NCBI GenBank assembly: GCA_910576655.1
Contig: CAJTJC010000006.1
Span: 1-64,000, forward strand
Length of the DNA stretch: 64,000 nucleotides
Origin: an uncultured Christensenella sp.
GTDB taxonomy: Bacteria > Bacillota > Clostridia > Christensenellales > Borkfalkiaceae
Reading direction: 5' to 3'
The notes beneath the pieces are model-generated. The model ran no database searches. It was not told the origin of the DNA and was given only the letters and a program-made list of their open reading frames with translations. Positions 29,839 to 38,756 of the stretch are shown here, one piece after another. Position numbers and translations under genes: made by a program. Numbering within the stretch: position 1 is the first letter of the stretch; each line of letters opens with the position of its first letter.

Positions 29839-32652
29839 ATTTAATACGCCTTTCAGGTAATAACCCGTATAACTTTCCTTGCATTGCGCAACATCTTCGG
29901 GCGAACCCGTTACGAGTACCGTGCCGCCCTTGTCGCCGCCCTCGGGTCCCAAATCGATTATCCAGTCCGCCGTTTTAATTACGTCGAGGTTGTGTTCTAT
30001 TACGAGTACGGTATTACCGCCGCTTCTCAACCGCGTTATTATTTTAATCAGCTTGTCCACGTCGTAGCTATGCAGCCCCGTAGTCGGCTCGTCGAGGATA
30101 TAGAAGGTTTTACCGGTGCTGCGTTTTGAAAGCTCGGTCGCAAGTTTGACGCGCTGCGCTTCGCCGCCTGAAAGCGTGGTAGCGCTTTGTCCGAGCTTAA
30201 TATAGCCCAGTCCCACGTCGCAAATAGTTGAAAGCTTGTTGTATATTGCAGGCACGGGCTTAAACAGCTCGGTCACCTCTTCGACGGTCATTTCCAGCAC
30301 GTCGGCTATACTCTTGCCCTTGTATTTGACTTCGAGCGTTTCGCGGTTATACCTCTTGCCGCCGCAGACCTCGCACGGAACGTATATGTCGGGCAAAAAG
30401 TGCATTGCTATCTGTATGATTCCGTCGCCCTGGCAGTGTTCGCATCTGCCGCCGGCAACGTTGAACGAAAACCTGCCGCTCTTATATCCGCGCTCCTTCG
30501 CGTCGGGAGTAGCGGCAAACAAATCGCGTATCGCGGTGAACACGCCCGTATACGTTGCGGGATTCGAGCGCGGCGTTCTACCTATGGGCTGTTGGTCGAT
30601 TGCGATTACCTTATCGAAATTTTCAAGTCCCTCAAAGCCGTCGCACTTACCGAGCTGCTGCCGCGCTCCGTTGAGATTGTTAGCAAGATACGGATGAATT
30701 ATTTCGTTTACAAGGCTGGATTTACCGCTGCCCGAAACACCGGTAACCGCGGTTATCAATCCAATCGGGATTTCTACCGAAATATTTTTAAGATTGTTCT
30801 GCCTGCAACCATTTACTTTCAGCCATCTTCCGTCCGGCACTGCGCGAACCGCAGGCACCTCGATTTTCTTTCTGCCCGAAAGATAATCGCCCGTTATCGA
30901 GCGAGGCTCGTTAATAATATCCTCTACCGTGCCGCACGCAACGACCTCGCCGCCGTGCACGCCCGCCTTAGGACCTATATCGACGATATAGTCCGCAGCG
31001 CGCATCGTGTCCTCGTCGTGCTCGACAACTATAAGCGTATTGCCGATTTCGCGAAGACCGAGAAGCGAATTCAAAAGCTTCTGATTGTCGCGCTGGTGCA
31101 GACCGATACTCGGCTCGTCCAAAATATACAATACGCCCGTAAGCGCGCTGCCTATCTGAGTGGCAAGGCGTATTCGCTGACTTTCTCCGCCCGAAAGCGT
31201 AGCCGCGCTGCGTGAAAGAGTAAGATACCCCAACCCTACGTTCTTCAAAAAACTGAGCCTGTTGTTTATTTCTTTGATTATGCTGTCCGCAATAAGATGC
31301 TCTGTTTTACCGAAAAAGCTGAAATCTGTAAATGACGAAAGGTCGTCTACCGCCATATCGCAGACTTCCATAATATTTTTACCGCCGACGGTGACGGCAA
31401 GAGCCTCTTTCTTCAACCGTTTTCCGTTGCACGCGGGGCAGTCGCAGGTGCGCATATAGCGCTCTATATCCCACTTAACGCCCTCGGACGAGGTTTGACT
31501 GTATCTGCGTTGCAGATTAGTCACAAATCCCTCCCACGCCGTTTTATAGCTGCCCGAAAAGCGTGTTACGTTATATTCCAAATCAATCAACTCGCCGCCG
31601 TTGCCGTACATAAGCATATCGTAAATTCCGTCGGGCAGGTCTTTAACGGGAACGTCAAGCGAAAAATTATAGACCTTAGAAAGCGCGGAAAGATACATCT
31701 GGGTCATCGATGAAGAATCGAGGTTCCAGCCGCTTATTCTGATTGCGCCGTCGCGCAAAGATTTGCTTTTATCGGGACAGATTAAATCGGGGTCGACCGT
31801 CTGTTTAAAGCCCAGTCCTGAACATTCGGGGCACGCTCCCCACGGTGTATTGAACGAAAAAAGCCTCGGCTCGATTTCCTCTATCGATATTCCGCAATCG
31901 GGACAGGCGTATTTGGAAGAATACAGCTCTTCTTTGCCGTCACAGTCAATGGTAACAAGTCCGTCCGCAAGGCGCAGCGCGCTTTCGAGGCTGTCGGTCA
32001 GTCTTTTAATAATGCCGTCCTTAATCACAAGCCTGTCGATTATAACGGAAATATTGTGGCGGATGTTCTTTTCGAGGTGAATTTCCTCCTGCAAGTCGTA
32101 CGCAATTCCGTCAATTTTAACTCTACCGTAGCCGCTCTTTTTATAGCCCGAAAGCTCTTTGACGAATTCGCCTTTTTTGCCTCTGACGACGGGCGCCTCG
32201 ACTATAATTTTACTTCCCGCAGGCAAAAGCATAATTTTATCGGCGATTTCGTCGACCGATTGACGCCTTATTTCCCTGCCGCATTTATGGCAGTGCGGAA
32301 TTCCGACGCGGGCAAACAGCAGCCTGAAATAGTCGTAAATTTCCGTTACCGTTCCTACGGTAGACCTCGGGTTATGCGACGTTGTTTTCTGGTCGATGGA
32401 TATTGCGGGCGAAAGCCCGTCAATCAGCTCTACGTCGGGCTTGTTCGACTGCCCCAAAAACTGGCGGGCATAAGACGAAAGGCTTTCGATATAGCGCCTT
32501 TGCCCTTCTGCGAATATAGTATCGAACGCGAGCGTGGATTTACCGCTGCCCGACAGTCCCGTGAACACGGTAAACGAGTTGCGCGGGATATGCACGTCTA
32601 CGTTTTTTAAATTGTTTTCCTTAGCACCTTTGACAAATATTTCTTCTTTCAT
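29836..32652 (-). CDS. uvrA: Excinuclease ABC subunit UvrA
   Basis: UvrA (938 residues, full length) is the damage-recognition ATPase of nucleotide excision repair. It has two ABC modules (first Walker A TGLSGSGKSTLAFD, second TGVSGSGKSSLVNE, with two LSGGESQR/LSGGEAQR signatures), and zinc modules CHKCGREI, CPDCGISI with CPECSGLG, and CEHCQGDG with CEVCGGKR. The start lies three bases after the repaired uvrB stop, so the two are translationally coupled. The pair is likely to be induced with uvrB from the SOS-type promoter upstream. Confidence 0.98.
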   Translation of the reverse strand: MKEEIFVKGAKENNLKNVDVHIPRNSFTVFTGLSGSGKSTLAFDTIFAEGQRRYIESLSSYARQFLGQSNKPDVELIDGLSPAISIDQKTTSHNPRSTVGTVTEIYDYFRLLFARVGIPHCHKCGREIRRQSVDEIADKIMLLPAGSKIIVEAPVVRGKKGEFVKELSGYKKSGYGRVKIDGIAYDLQEEIHLEKNIRHNISVIIDRLVIKDGIIKRLTDSLESALRLADGLVTIDCDGKEELYSSKYACPDCGISIEEIEPRLFSFNTPWGACPECSGLGFKQTVDPDLICPDKSKSLRDGAIRISGWNLDSSSMTQMYLSALSKVYNFSLDVPVKDLPDGIYDMLMYGNGGELIDLEYNVTRFSGSYKTAWEGFVTNLQRRYSQTSSEGVKWDIERYMRTCDCPACNGKRLKKEALAVTVGGKNIMEVCDMAVDDLSSFTDFSFFGKTEHLIADSIIKEINNRLSFLKNVGLGYLTLSRSAATLSGGESQRIRLATQIGSALTGVLYILDEPSIGLHQRDNQKLLNSLLGLREIGNTLIVVEHDEDTMRAADYIVDIGPKAGVHGGEVVACGTVEDIINEPRSITGDYLSGRKKIEVPAVRAVPDGRWLKVNGCRQNNLKNISVEIPIGLITAVTGVSGSGKSSLVNEIIHPYLANNLNGARQQLGKCDGFEGLENFDKVIAIDQQPIGRTPRSNPATYTGVFTAIRDLFAATPDAKERGYKSGRFSFNVAGGRCEHCQGDGIIQIAMHFLPDIYVPCEVCGGKRYNRETLEVKYKGKSIADVLEMTVEEVTELFKPVPAIYNKLSTICDVGLGYIKLGQSATTLSGGEAQRVKLATELSKRSTGKTFYILDEPTTGLHSYDVDKLIKIITRLRSGGNTVLVIEHNLDVIKTADWIIDLGPEGGDKGGTVLVTGSPEDVAQCKESYTGYYLKGVLN

Positions 32653-32655
32653 AAC

Positions 32656-34624
32656 TCACTTGCGCTTTGCCTGTAAAAGCTTTTTCTTTAATTCGGATAT
32701 ATTTTCTCTTATTTCTATTGCCCGCTCGAAAGTCAAGCTGTGCAGAGGCAACCTTCATAAGCGCCTTCAATTTTTCTATTTCTTTGGGTATATCGTTTAA
32801 TTTTACGTCGTCCGCAGCAGACTTTTTGCCCGTAATACCTATCGAGTTTTTAACCTCTTTAATAATAGTTTTAGGGATTATTCCGTGTTTTTCGTTGTAG
32901 GCGGTCTGTATTTTACGGCGACGCTCGGTTTCGTCGATTGCGCGCTTCATGCTTCCCGTTATAACGTCGGCGTACATAATAACCCTGCCATCGGCGTTTC
33001 GCGCCGCTCTGCCTATCGTCTGAACGAGCGCTGTTTCGCTTCTTAAAAAGCCTTCCTTATCCGCGTCGAGAATTGCAACCAGCTTAACCTCCGGAAGGTC
33101 GAGCCCCTCTCTCAAAAGATTGATACCGCATAAAACGTCGAACTCGCCGCTTCTCAATCCGTTAATTATTTCTATACGCTCCAACGCGTCAATATCGCTG
33201 TGCATATACCTGACTTTAAGCCCGTGCTCCTTTAAATAATCGGTAAGGCTTTCAGCCATTCTCTTGGTCATAGTAGTAACGAGCACCCTACCGCGCTCGG
33301 CAAGCACGCCGTTGATTTCGCCCAGCAGGTCGTCAATCTGCCCCTTCGTCGGACGGATTATAATTTCGGGGTCAACAAGCCCCGTAGGACGGATAAGCTG
33401 CTCTACCACGTTTCCCGCCTGCTCCATTTCATACGGCGCGGGCGTTGCCGAAACGCAGATAAGCTGCGGCACACGCGCGTCGAATTCCTCGAAAGTAAGC
33501 GGTCTGTTGTCGTAAGCCGCCGTCATACGGAAGCCGTAGCTTACAAGATTTTCCTTGCGCGACCTGTCACCGTGATACATTGCGCGTATCTGCGGTATAG
33601 TCATGTGACTCTCGTCGATAAATACGAGAAATTTACCCGCGGGGAAATAGTCCAAAAGCGTGAACGACGGCTCGCCCGGCATTCTGCCGTCAAAATATCG
33701 GCTATAATTTTCTATGCCGGTACAGTAGCCTATTTCGCGCATCATTTCTATATCGTAAGTAGTGCGCTGTTCAAGCCGCTGCGCTTCCAAAAGCTTGCCG
33801 CTGTCGCGGAACGCCTTGACCTCTTCGTTCATATCCCGAACTATCATTGCGAGCGCATTCTGCATTTTATCCGAACCGACTGCGTATTGCGTCGCAGGGA
33901 AAATGAGAACGTGCTTCAACTCGGAAATTATATTGCCCGTCAACGCGTCCTCTTCGCAGATTCTGTCTATTTCGTCGCCGAAAAATTCTACGCGTATAGC
34001 AACCTCGGAATTGCTTGCGGGAAAAATTTCAACCGTATCCCCGCGCACGCGAAAGGAAGAACGCTTAAAATCAATATCCCTGCGCGCGTACTGAATTTCA
34101 ACAAGTCTTCTTAGCAGGGCGTCGCGCTCGATTTCCATACCGGGGCGCAATGAAATTGCCAGACGGAAATAATCCTCCGGCGCGCCCAAGCCGTAAATAC
34201 AGCTTACCGACGCAACGACGATTACGTCCTCACGCTCGCCGAGAGAGCTCGTGGCGGAGTTTCTCAATTTGTCGATTTCGTCGTTCAGGCTCATATCCTT
34301 TTCAATGTATGTATCCGTTGACGGGATATAGCTTTCGGGTTGATAATAGTCGTAATAGCTTACGAAATACTCGACGCGGTTGTTCGGAAAAAATTCCTTA
34401 AGCTCGTTGCATAGCTGCGCGGCAAGAGTTTTATTGTGCGCTATAACAAGCGCGGGACGGTTTACGTTTTTTATTACGTTCGCCATGGTAAAGGTTTTAC
34501 CGCTACCCGTAACCCCGACCAAAACCTGAGTGCGGATACCGTCAAGAACCCCCTCCGTCAGACTTTCGATTGCCTGAGGCTGGTCGCCCGTCGGATTAAA
34601 TTTTGAATGTAACTCAAACTTCAT
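32656..34624 (-). CDS. uvrB: Excinuclease ABC subunit UvrB with a probable one-base frameshift near the C-terminus
   Basis: UvrB takes over damaged DNA from UvrA and recruits UvrC. It shows VGVTGSGKTFTMANVIK (Walker A), YYDYYQPESYIPSTDTYIEK (beta-hairpin), SHMTIPQ, and the helicase motifs IGRAARNADGRVIMYAD. As written the frame drifts after SAQLDF and runs 31 bases into uvrA. Deleting one A from the AAA at 32729-32731 (TTT on the coding strand becomes TTC) restores the canonical UVR end ERAIEIRENISELKKKLLQA and a stop at 32656, four bases before the uvrA start, and gives an integral 655 codons. The extra base is either a sequencing error or a true frameshift. Confidence 0.95.
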
Positions 34625-34631
34625 TTGTACG

Positions 34632-34660
34632 ATTATAACCTATTTAACGATATTTTACAA
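34632..34660 (-). promoter_or_regulatory. uvrB proximal promoter P2, leaderless
   Basis: On the minus strand: TTGTAA (34655-34660), 17 bases, TATAAT (34632-34637), then seven bases to the uvrB ATG. No Shine-Dalgarno sequence is seen. Confidence 0.5.
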
Positions 34661-34672
34661 CAAAATACAATA

Positions 34673-34685
34673 CAAACATTTGTTT
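34673..34685 (-). promoter_or_regulatory. Putative LexA (SOS) box of uvrB
   Basis: AAACAAATGTTTG, a near-palindrome, lies just after the -10 of promoter P1. The same 13-mer, with C for one T, stands at the same place in the promoter of the radical-SAM repair genes (37394-37406). It fits the Firmicute LexA consensus CGAAC-N4-GTTCG with changes at the outer bases. lexA itself is not in the window. Confidence 0.6.
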
Positions 34686-34693
34686 TTATAAAT

Positions 34694-34722
34694 ATTATAA
34701 GCACGCTACCCTCATTTGTCAA
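34694..34722 (-). promoter_or_regulatory. uvrB distal promoter P1
   Basis: On the minus strand: TTGACA (34717-34722), 17 bases, TATAAT (34694-34699), a perfect consensus promoter about 70 bases before the ATG, with the LexA-like box overlapping the start site. Confidence 0.8.
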
Positions 34723-34733
34723 ACGATTTTGAA

Positions 34734-34772
34734 CAAAAAAACGCCCCGAAGAATAACTTCTTCGGGGCGTTT
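34734..34772 (-). terminator. Terminator of the two-component system operon
   Basis: ACGCCCCGAAGAA-TAAC-TTCTTCGGGGCGT, a 13-bp perfect stem, with a run of seven T on the minus strand. Confidence 0.92.
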
Positions 34773-34775
34773 ATA

Positions 34776-36197
34776 CTAATCGTTTTCCTCTTTTTCGGGA
34801 ACGGCGGGAAAGTCAATCCAGAACGACGACCCTTTACCGAGCTCGGACTCTACGCCGAAATCGAAAGAATGGTTTTCAAGAATTATTTTTACTATGTTCA
34901 GTCCCAAACCCGTGCCCTTTACGGGGCGGGCATGGTTTTCTTTAATACGGTAATATCTGTTCCATATTTCGGGCAAATCCTCTTTGGAAATACCCTTGCC
35001 CGTATCGCGCACGGTCAGCTTAATGCGTTCGGCAGTCATGTTTCGTTTAAGACTTATATAGACCGTCTTATCTTCGCCCGTATAATTTACCGCGTTGCTT
35101 AAAAGATTGTAAATAACCTGACCTATCTTTTCTTCGTCGGCTCTCGTATAAAGATTGGCGTCCACGTCGACAAGAAAGGTATAGCCTTGCGTTTCCTGCA
35201 AATAATCGAACTTGTTAAGCATACCGTACAAGAATTCGGTTAAATTGAAAACCTTGAATTTAATTCCGTCAAGATTAGAGCTAAGCTTGGATACGTTTAA
35301 AACGTCGTTAACTATGCCCGTCAATCTGTCCGCCTCGTCTATTATTACCTGCAAATGCTTATCGCGCTTTTCGGGATTGTCACCCGATATTTCGCGTATC
35401 ATAGAGGCGTACGCTTTAATCATAGTAAGCGGCGTTTTAAGGTCGTGCGAGACGTTGGCTATCAGCTCGCGCTGAAAATCGCCGCTTTTTTTGACCTCGT
35501 CGCGGACTGAATTAAGCGTATCCGAAAGGTCGGCAAGCTCCTGATATTCGGCGTTTGCAAAATTAACCGCAAAATCGCCTTCGGAAAACCGCACCGCCGT
35601 AGTTGACAAGTTTTTAAGCCCGCTTGAAAGCTTTTGCGACACGTTGTATGCAACCATTGCAGTCAGCAACAGCACCGTGACGCCCACGATAACGAAGTAA
35701 ACCAAAAGCAGTCGGGATGCGCCATTGATAATTCCGAGCGAGTAAGTCGCAACGAGATAGCTGCCGCCGCCGTAATCAAGCCGCATTGCATAATTAAGCG
35801 CGTTATCCTGCGAATAAATTACCTGCGCGGACTCTTTATCTTCCTTGTCGAGCTTTTCTATTATTTCGCGCATATCGCCGTTCCATACCGTTTCGTCCGA
35901 CGGAAGCAGCACCTCTCCGCTTTGCGAAAGCACGTAAACGATAATGCCGTCCTGTCTGTAATTGCGAATAAATTCCGTGGCTTCCGCCTCGTCGTCAACA
36001 AGCTCCGCAGCTTCTCTGCCGACGCGGATTAACCTTTCCTTCGCCGTTGATTTTGCAGTATTGTTTACGATAAGAAAACAGATGACTTCAAGCAAACATA
36101 TAAGCAGTACGGACAACAGCAAAAAATGCTTCAATAAAACGCGGTTTATGCTTTTAAGCTGGCTTTTGCGTTTTTTAAACTTCAAATTTGTACCCAA
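34776..36197 (-). CDS. Sensor histidine kinase (OmpR-partner type)
   Basis: A 473-residue membrane kinase with helix 1 at about 23-45, an extracytoplasmic sensor domain of ~115 residues, helix 2 at about 161-183 and a HAMP region. The HisKA motif ELIANVSHDLKTPLTMI has the phosphoacceptor His251; HATPase motifs are VIYNLLSNAVNYTG (N box), RDTGKGI (G1) and KGTGLGLNIVK (G2). The start overlaps the response-regulator gene by 23 bases and appears to be TTG; a TTG four codons later is an alternative. The stimulus is unknown. Confidence 0.9.
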   Translation of the reverse strand: MGTNLKFKKRKSQLKSINRVLLKHFLLLSVLLICLLEVICFLIVNNTAKSTAKERLIRVGREAAELVDDEAEATEFIRNYRQDGIIVYVLSQSGEVLLPSDETVWNGDMREIIEKLDKEDKESAQVIYSQDNALNYAMRLDYGGGSYLVATYSLGIINGASRLLLVYFVIVGVTVLLLTAMVAYNVSQKLSSGLKNLSTTAVRFSEGDFAVNFANAEYQELADLSDTLNSVRDEVKKSGDFQRELIANVSHDLKTPLTMIKAYASMIREISGDNPEKRDKHLQVIIDEADRLTGIVNDVLNVSKLSSNLDGIKFKVFNLTEFLYGMLNKFDYLQETQGYTFLVDVDANLYTRADEEKIGQVIYNLLSNAVNYTGEDKTVYISLKRNMTAERIKLTVRDTGKGISKEDLPEIWNRYYRIKENHARPVKGTGLGLNIVKIILENHSFDFGVESELGKGSSFWIDFPAVPEKEEND

Positions 36198-36837
36198 GCC
36201 CCCTCAAAGTAACGATAAATTTTCTGTACTGCTTGAGATTGGCGCGCAGCATTTTTATATGCGTATCGACCGTTCTGTCGTCGCCGTAGAAATCGAAGCC
36301 CCAAACGTCCATCAAGAGTTTTTCACGCGTTAGAGCAATGCCCTTATTCTTTACGAAGTAGAAAAGTATTTCGTATTCCTTGGGCGTAAGCTCTGCTTTT
36401 TCGCCGTCAACGAACACGTTGCGCCCTATCATATCGATGGTAAGCCCTTCGAACGTAATTACGTCTTTGTTTTCGTCGCCGCATCTGCGTTTGAGCACGG
36501 CGTTAATTCTCGCCATAACTTCCTTGGGTGAAAACGGCTTGGTAACGTAATCGTCCACCCCTATCTCAAAGCCGAAAAGCTTATCGTATTCCTCGCCTCT
36601 CGCCGAAAGCATAATGACGGGAACGTCCTTAATCTTTTTTATTTCTTTGACTGCGGAAAAGCCGTCAAGCCGAGGCATCATTACGTCCATTAATATAATA
36701 TCGAAATCTCCCTCACGGCACATTTTAACCGCCTGCATTCCGTCTGCGGCTTCAAAAGCGGTACCGCCCTCGAACTCAACGTATTCCCTGAGCACTCCGC
36801 GAATCATTTCCTCGTCGTCTACTATCAATACTTTCAT
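36175..36837 (-). CDS. OmpR/PhoB-family response regulator
   Basis: At 220 residues, this has a receiver domain with VDDEEMIR, the phosphoacceptor Asp51 in FDIILMDVMMPRLDG, Thr/Ser at MLSARG and Lys in VTKPFSPKEV. A winged-helix DNA-binding domain follows (LTPKEYEILFYFVKNKG, DRTVDTHIKMLRANL, TLRGLGYKFEV). It is translated first and overlaps its sensor kinase. AGGAG precedes the ATG. Confidence 0.95.
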   Translation of the reverse strand: MKVLIVDDEEMIRGVLREYVEFEGGTAFEAADGMQAVKMCREGDFDIILMDVMMPRLDGFSAVKEIKKIKDVPVIMLSARGEEYDKLFGFEIGVDDYVTKPFSPKEVMARINAVLKRRCGDENKDVITFEGLTIDMIGRNVFVDGEKAELTPKEYEILFYFVKNKGIALTREKLLMDVWGFDFYGDDRTVDTHIKMLRANLKQYRKFIVTLRGLGYKFEV

Positions 36838-36895
36838 TTGTAATTCTCCTATTATCTTAATTATCTAACGGCGCAATGAAAACCTTGTGAAAATT

Positions 36896-37303
36896 TTAAA
36901 ACGATTTAATAAAAAACATTTCCATGGGCTGATTTTCAAGAACAAGACAGCCGCATTCGGCGTATCCGATTTTGCGGTAAAAATGCTGCGCCTCCTCGTC
37001 CGTCTGCGTGGATACGAGCAAAGAGTTATAGCCGCGCAGCTTTAACTCCTTCTCGAAAAGCGCCATTGCCTCCCTACCGTAACCGCGTTGACGGTAATCG
37101 GGCAGAATTTTAATCAGGCTTAAAAAAGGAAGCTCGTCCCAGAAACGATTGAAGGATATTACGCCTATCGGCGTAGTGCCGTCGAAAATAACGAACCCGC
37201 TTTTTTCCGATATGCGCGCTTTGACGGTTTCAACGTCGGCGTGCCCGTCAATCGTACGCCAAAAGTCTTCGTATTCCCGCGTTACTTCTTTAATACTAAT
37301 CAT
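36896..37303 (-). CDS. GNAT-family N-acetyltransferase
   Basis: A 135-residue acetyltransferase. The acetyl-CoA motif is IKILPDYRQRGYGREAMALF, followed by KELKLRGYNSLLVSTQTDEE and AQHFYRKIGYAECG. The substrate (amino-acid or antibiotic amine) is unknown. I start it at MISIKEV because the longer frame would read back through a T-rich promoter-like region; TTGACT at 37337-37342 lies 17 bases from a weak TAGACT box. It is a single gene divergent from the radical-SAM operon. Confidence 0.85.
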   Translation of the reverse strand: MISIKEVTREYEDFWRTIDGHADVETVKARISEKSGFVIFDGTTPIGVISFNRFWDELPFLSLIKILPDYRQRGYGREAMALFEKELKLRGYNSLLVSTQTDEEAQHFYRKIGYAECGCLVLENQPMEMFFIKSF

Positions 37304-37356
37304 ACCGTTATTAAGTCTAACATAAAAAAAATTTTTAGTCAATATCAAAAAAACCG

Positions 37357-37385
37357 TTGACAACCGAAAAAATATGCTATATAAT
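37357..37385 (+). promoter_or_regulatory. Promoter of the radical-SAM repair operon
   Basis: TTGACA (37357-37362), 17 bases, TATAAT (37380-37385), full consensus. The leader is about 110 bases long. Confidence 0.82.
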
Positions 37386-37392
37386 AAGAATA

Positions 37393-37406
37393 CAAACAAA
37401 TGTTCG
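37393..37406 (+). promoter_or_regulatory. Putative LexA (SOS) box of the radical-SAM repair operon
   Basis: CAAAC-AAAT-GTTCG, one mismatch from the Bacillus/Clostridium LexA consensus CGAAC-N4-GTTCG. It lies at the expected start site, eight bases after the -10 box, and shares 12 of 13 bases with the box at uvrB. Confidence 0.65.
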
Positions 37407-37499
37407 CGTGCTGTAATTTCGGGTTTACCGTGCGCGGCAAGAGCAATCTTCCGCCGCTCCTATGCCATAACGGTGGAAGATTTTGTTTTATGGAAGATT

Positions 37500-38756
37500 A
37501 TGATTGACGAAAATAAGCTTAAAATTTTGACTGAAAGCGCAAAGTACGACGTTTCCTGCTCCTCGTCGGGCTCAAAAAGAGCGAACAAGGCGGGCGGCAT
37601 AGGCAACGGCTCCGTGGGCGGAATCTGCCATTCGTTTACCCCCGACGGCAGATGTATTTCGCTATTGAAAATTTTAATGAGTAACGAGTGCGTTTACGAT
37701 TGCGAGTACTGCCCCAACAGGTGCAGCGTAGACGTTCCGCGCGCACGTCTTACGCCCGACGAAATTTGCGAGCTCGTCATCAATTTTTATAAGCGCAATT
37801 ATATAGAGGGGCTGTTTCTGTCCTCCGCCGTTTTCGAAAGTCCGAACAGGACTATGGAGCTATTGTGCGAAACCATGGAAAAGCTGAGAAACGTATATAA
37901 TTTCAACGGCTATATACATCTCAAGGGCATACCTCACGCTGACGGCGGCATAGTTATGAAAGCCGCAAAAACCGTCGACCGCATGAGCTACAACGTGGAA
38001 TTGCCCAGCGAGCAATCTTTGAAGCTGCTTGCCCCGCAAAAAACCAAACAGAGTCTGCTGCTGCCAATGAAGAGCCTTAGTCAGGCAATAGAATACGACA
38101 AGCAAAATAAAATCAGGCGCGGTAAGGTCTTGCCTGCGGGACAGACTACGCAAATGATTATAGGCGCGTCGCCAGAGCCCGACGGACAGATTTTAAAGCT
38201 AACCGAAGCGCTGTACCGCAATATGGATTTAAGACGCGTCTACTATTCCTCTTACGTTCCCGTAGTTCAAAGCAATAAGCTGCCTGCGGTCGGGGCGGGA
38301 CTGCTACGCGAGCATAGACTGTATCAGGCAGACTGGCTGATAAGGTTTTACGGCTTTAACGTAAACGAGATATGCGACGAAAACGAAAACCTTTCTCCCG
38401 ACTACGACCCGAAATGCGCCTGGGCATTAAGAAATATGCACCTATTCCCCGTAGAAATAAACACGGCGCCGCTTGAAACGCTGCTGCGCGTTCCTGGTAT
38501 CGGAGCGAAAAGTGCGTACAGGATTACCGAAGCGCGCAGGTTTGCGAAACTGGATTTCGACAATCTTGCAAAAATGCGTATAGTGCTTAAAAGAGCGCGG
38601 CACTTTATTACCTGCAAGGGGAAATTTTACGGCTCCGACAGCATTTCGCAGGTCAGAAGCTCGCTGTTGATTGCAGGCGCAAAGGACGAAAGCGAGCAGC
38701 TTTCAATGTTCTCCGAGCCCTCCACCGCCCTTTCCGCGCTTACGGGTGAAATATGA
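37500..38756 (+). CDS. Putative DNA modification/repair radical-SAM protein (TIGR03916 type)
   Basis: A 418-residue radical-SAM enzyme. The [4Fe-4S] motif is CVYDCEYC (Cys64, 68, 71). The conserved start KYDVSCSSSGSKR and the segment CHSFTPDGRCISLLKILMSN are diagnostic for the family linked to uracil-DNA glycosylase. A helix-hairpin-helix near the C-terminus (LLRVPGIGAKSAYRITEARR) indicates DNA binding. The reaction is unknown. An upstream in-frame ATG lies at the -10 box and is unlikely; GGAAG precedes the ATG chosen. It overlaps the next gene by four bases. Confidence 0.88.
   Translation: MIDENKLKILTESAKYDVSCSSSGSKRANKAGGIGNGSVGGICHSFTPDGRCISLLKILMSNECVYDCEYCPNRCSVDVPRARLTPDEICELVINFYKRNYIEGLFLSSAVFESPNRTMELLCETMEKLRNVYNFNGYIHLKGIPHADGGIVMKAAKTVDRMSYNVELPSEQSLKLLAPQKTKQSLLLPMKSLSQAIEYDKQNKIRRGKVLPAGQTTQMIIGASPEPDGQILKLTEALYRNMDLRRVYYSSYVPVVQSNKLPAVGAGLLREHRLYQADWLIRFYGFNVNEICDENENLSPDYDPKCAWALRNMHLFPVEINTAPLETLLRVPGIGAKSAYRITEARRFAKLDFDNLAKMRIVLKRARHFITCKGKFYGSDSISQVRSSLLIAGAKDESEQLSMFSEPSTALSALTGEI

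Noticed and set aside
37374..37499. N-terminal extension of the radical-SAM protein by 42 residues
   Set aside because: Its ATG lies between the -35 and -10 boxes, so it would not be transcribed, and the extra residues have no family match.
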